Origin: Xenorhabdus kozodoii
GTDB taxonomy: Bacteria; Pseudomonadota; Gammaproteobacteria; Enterobacterales; Enterobacteriaceae
Assembly: GCF_002632875.1 (NCBI RefSeq)
Contig: NZ_NJCX01000009.1
Coordinates: 92,972-156,971, forward strand
Direction of reading: 5' to 3'
DNA length: 64,000 bases
The notes under the pieces are model-generated. The model was not told the origin of the DNA. It was given only the letters and a program-made list of their open reading frames with translations, and made no database searches. A program made the position numbers and the translations under genes. Position 1 is the first letter of the stretch. Every line of letters begins with the position of its first letter. Shown piece by piece: positions 63,566 through 64,000 of this stretch.

Positions 63566-63925
63566 ATGAATTTTTTACGTCGTGTTTCTGTCACTGAACA
63601 GGAATTTAATATCATTAAATCTAATCGGGTTCTGGGCGTTGCGGGTACGTATGAGGAAGGGTTAACTGATGAACAGTTAGAAACGGCCAGTCAAATTTTT
63701 ATTTTTAAACATATTAATATTGAATGCTTGTTCGATGACACAACTTTACCTATTACCGCATGTCCGGGCGATTTAGTCCTGATTACGATGATGGATGAGT
63801 GTGGCTTGATTGATAAATCCTCACCTCGGCTAACAATACAAGTTGAGGAGATTTATTATTTTATTAACCGAGCGAATTCGCCTAATGAAATTGGTATTAA
63901 TTGTATTAGTCACGACGTGATCTGA
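63566..63925 (+). CDS. Prophage protein, unknown
   Basis: 119 residues, apparently soluble, mixed alpha/beta (VTEQEFNIIKSNRVLGVAGT; ACPGDLVLITMMDECGLID; LTIQVEEIYYF). It starts right after the zinc-finger gene stop (ATGAGATG context), so is part of the same operon. Not recognised. The phage replication gene would be expected next, beyond the window. Confidence 0.65.
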   Translation: MNFLRRVSVTEQEFNIIKSNRVLGVAGTYEEGLTDEQLETASQIFIFKHINIECLFDDTTLPITACPGDLVLITMMDECGLIDKSSPRLTIQVEEIYYFINRANSPNEIGINCISHDVI

Positions 63926-64000
63926 CACTGAACCTTGAAAGGTTGAGAGTTACCGACTTTGCTATATGGGTGTCGAATCCTTATACAAAATACGAGGTAA

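Overview
The window reads as a chromosomal segment of an insect-pathogenic, nematode-associated Morganellaceae bacterium, most probably Xenorhabdus. The grounds are enterobacterial-type flagellar proteins, a moderate G+C content with AT-rich accessory genes, a large NRPS next to motility genes, and a roughly 104-bp palindromic repeat family of a kind I associate with Xenorhabdus and Photorhabdus. The genus is an inference; no rRNA or housekeeping marker is present.

Layout. 1-3.5 kb: the end of a chaperone-usher fimbrial operon (usher cut by the window edge, then a tip adhesin). 3.8-15.9 kb: flgNMA (minus) diverging from flgBCDEFGHIJKL (plus). 15.9-31.5 kb: an accessory block of about 15.6 kb, holding a papain-like Cys/His/Asp protein that ends in a eukaryotic CaaX box, tandem MITE-like repeats, an SDR oxidoreductase, a 3874-residue NRPS and an orphan AbiEi-type antitoxin. 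31.5-49.2 kb: fliRQPONMLKJIHGF (minus), fliE (plus), fliTSD (minus), fliC (plus), fliAZ (plus). 49.5-55.5 kb: divergent putA/putP with PutA-type operator hexamers between them. 55.6-59.0 kb: AT-rich accessory genes, including a protein with six regularly spaced PPxY motifs. 59.07-64.0 kb: the left end of a 186/P2-like prophage: a displaced 3' fragment of tRNA-Lys(CUU) as the att site, integrase, a membrane protein with a WYL-like end, CI repressor, Apl/Cox-like, CII-like and early genes. It runs off the right edge.

How it works together. The flg and fli genes encode most of the rod, hook, filament, basal body, C-ring and export gate, plus the FliA/FlgM checkpoint. Four good sigma-28 promoters (flgM, flgK, fliD, fliC) mark the late class of genes. 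flhDC, flhBA, mot and che are not in the window. FliZ is known in X. nematophila as a global regulator linking motility to virulence. The most unusual items are two candidate host-directed proteins carrying eukaryotic short linear motifs (CaaX at 16.3 kb, PPxY repeats at 58.5 kb) and an NRPS whose last module has lost its adenylation domain and has no thioesterase.
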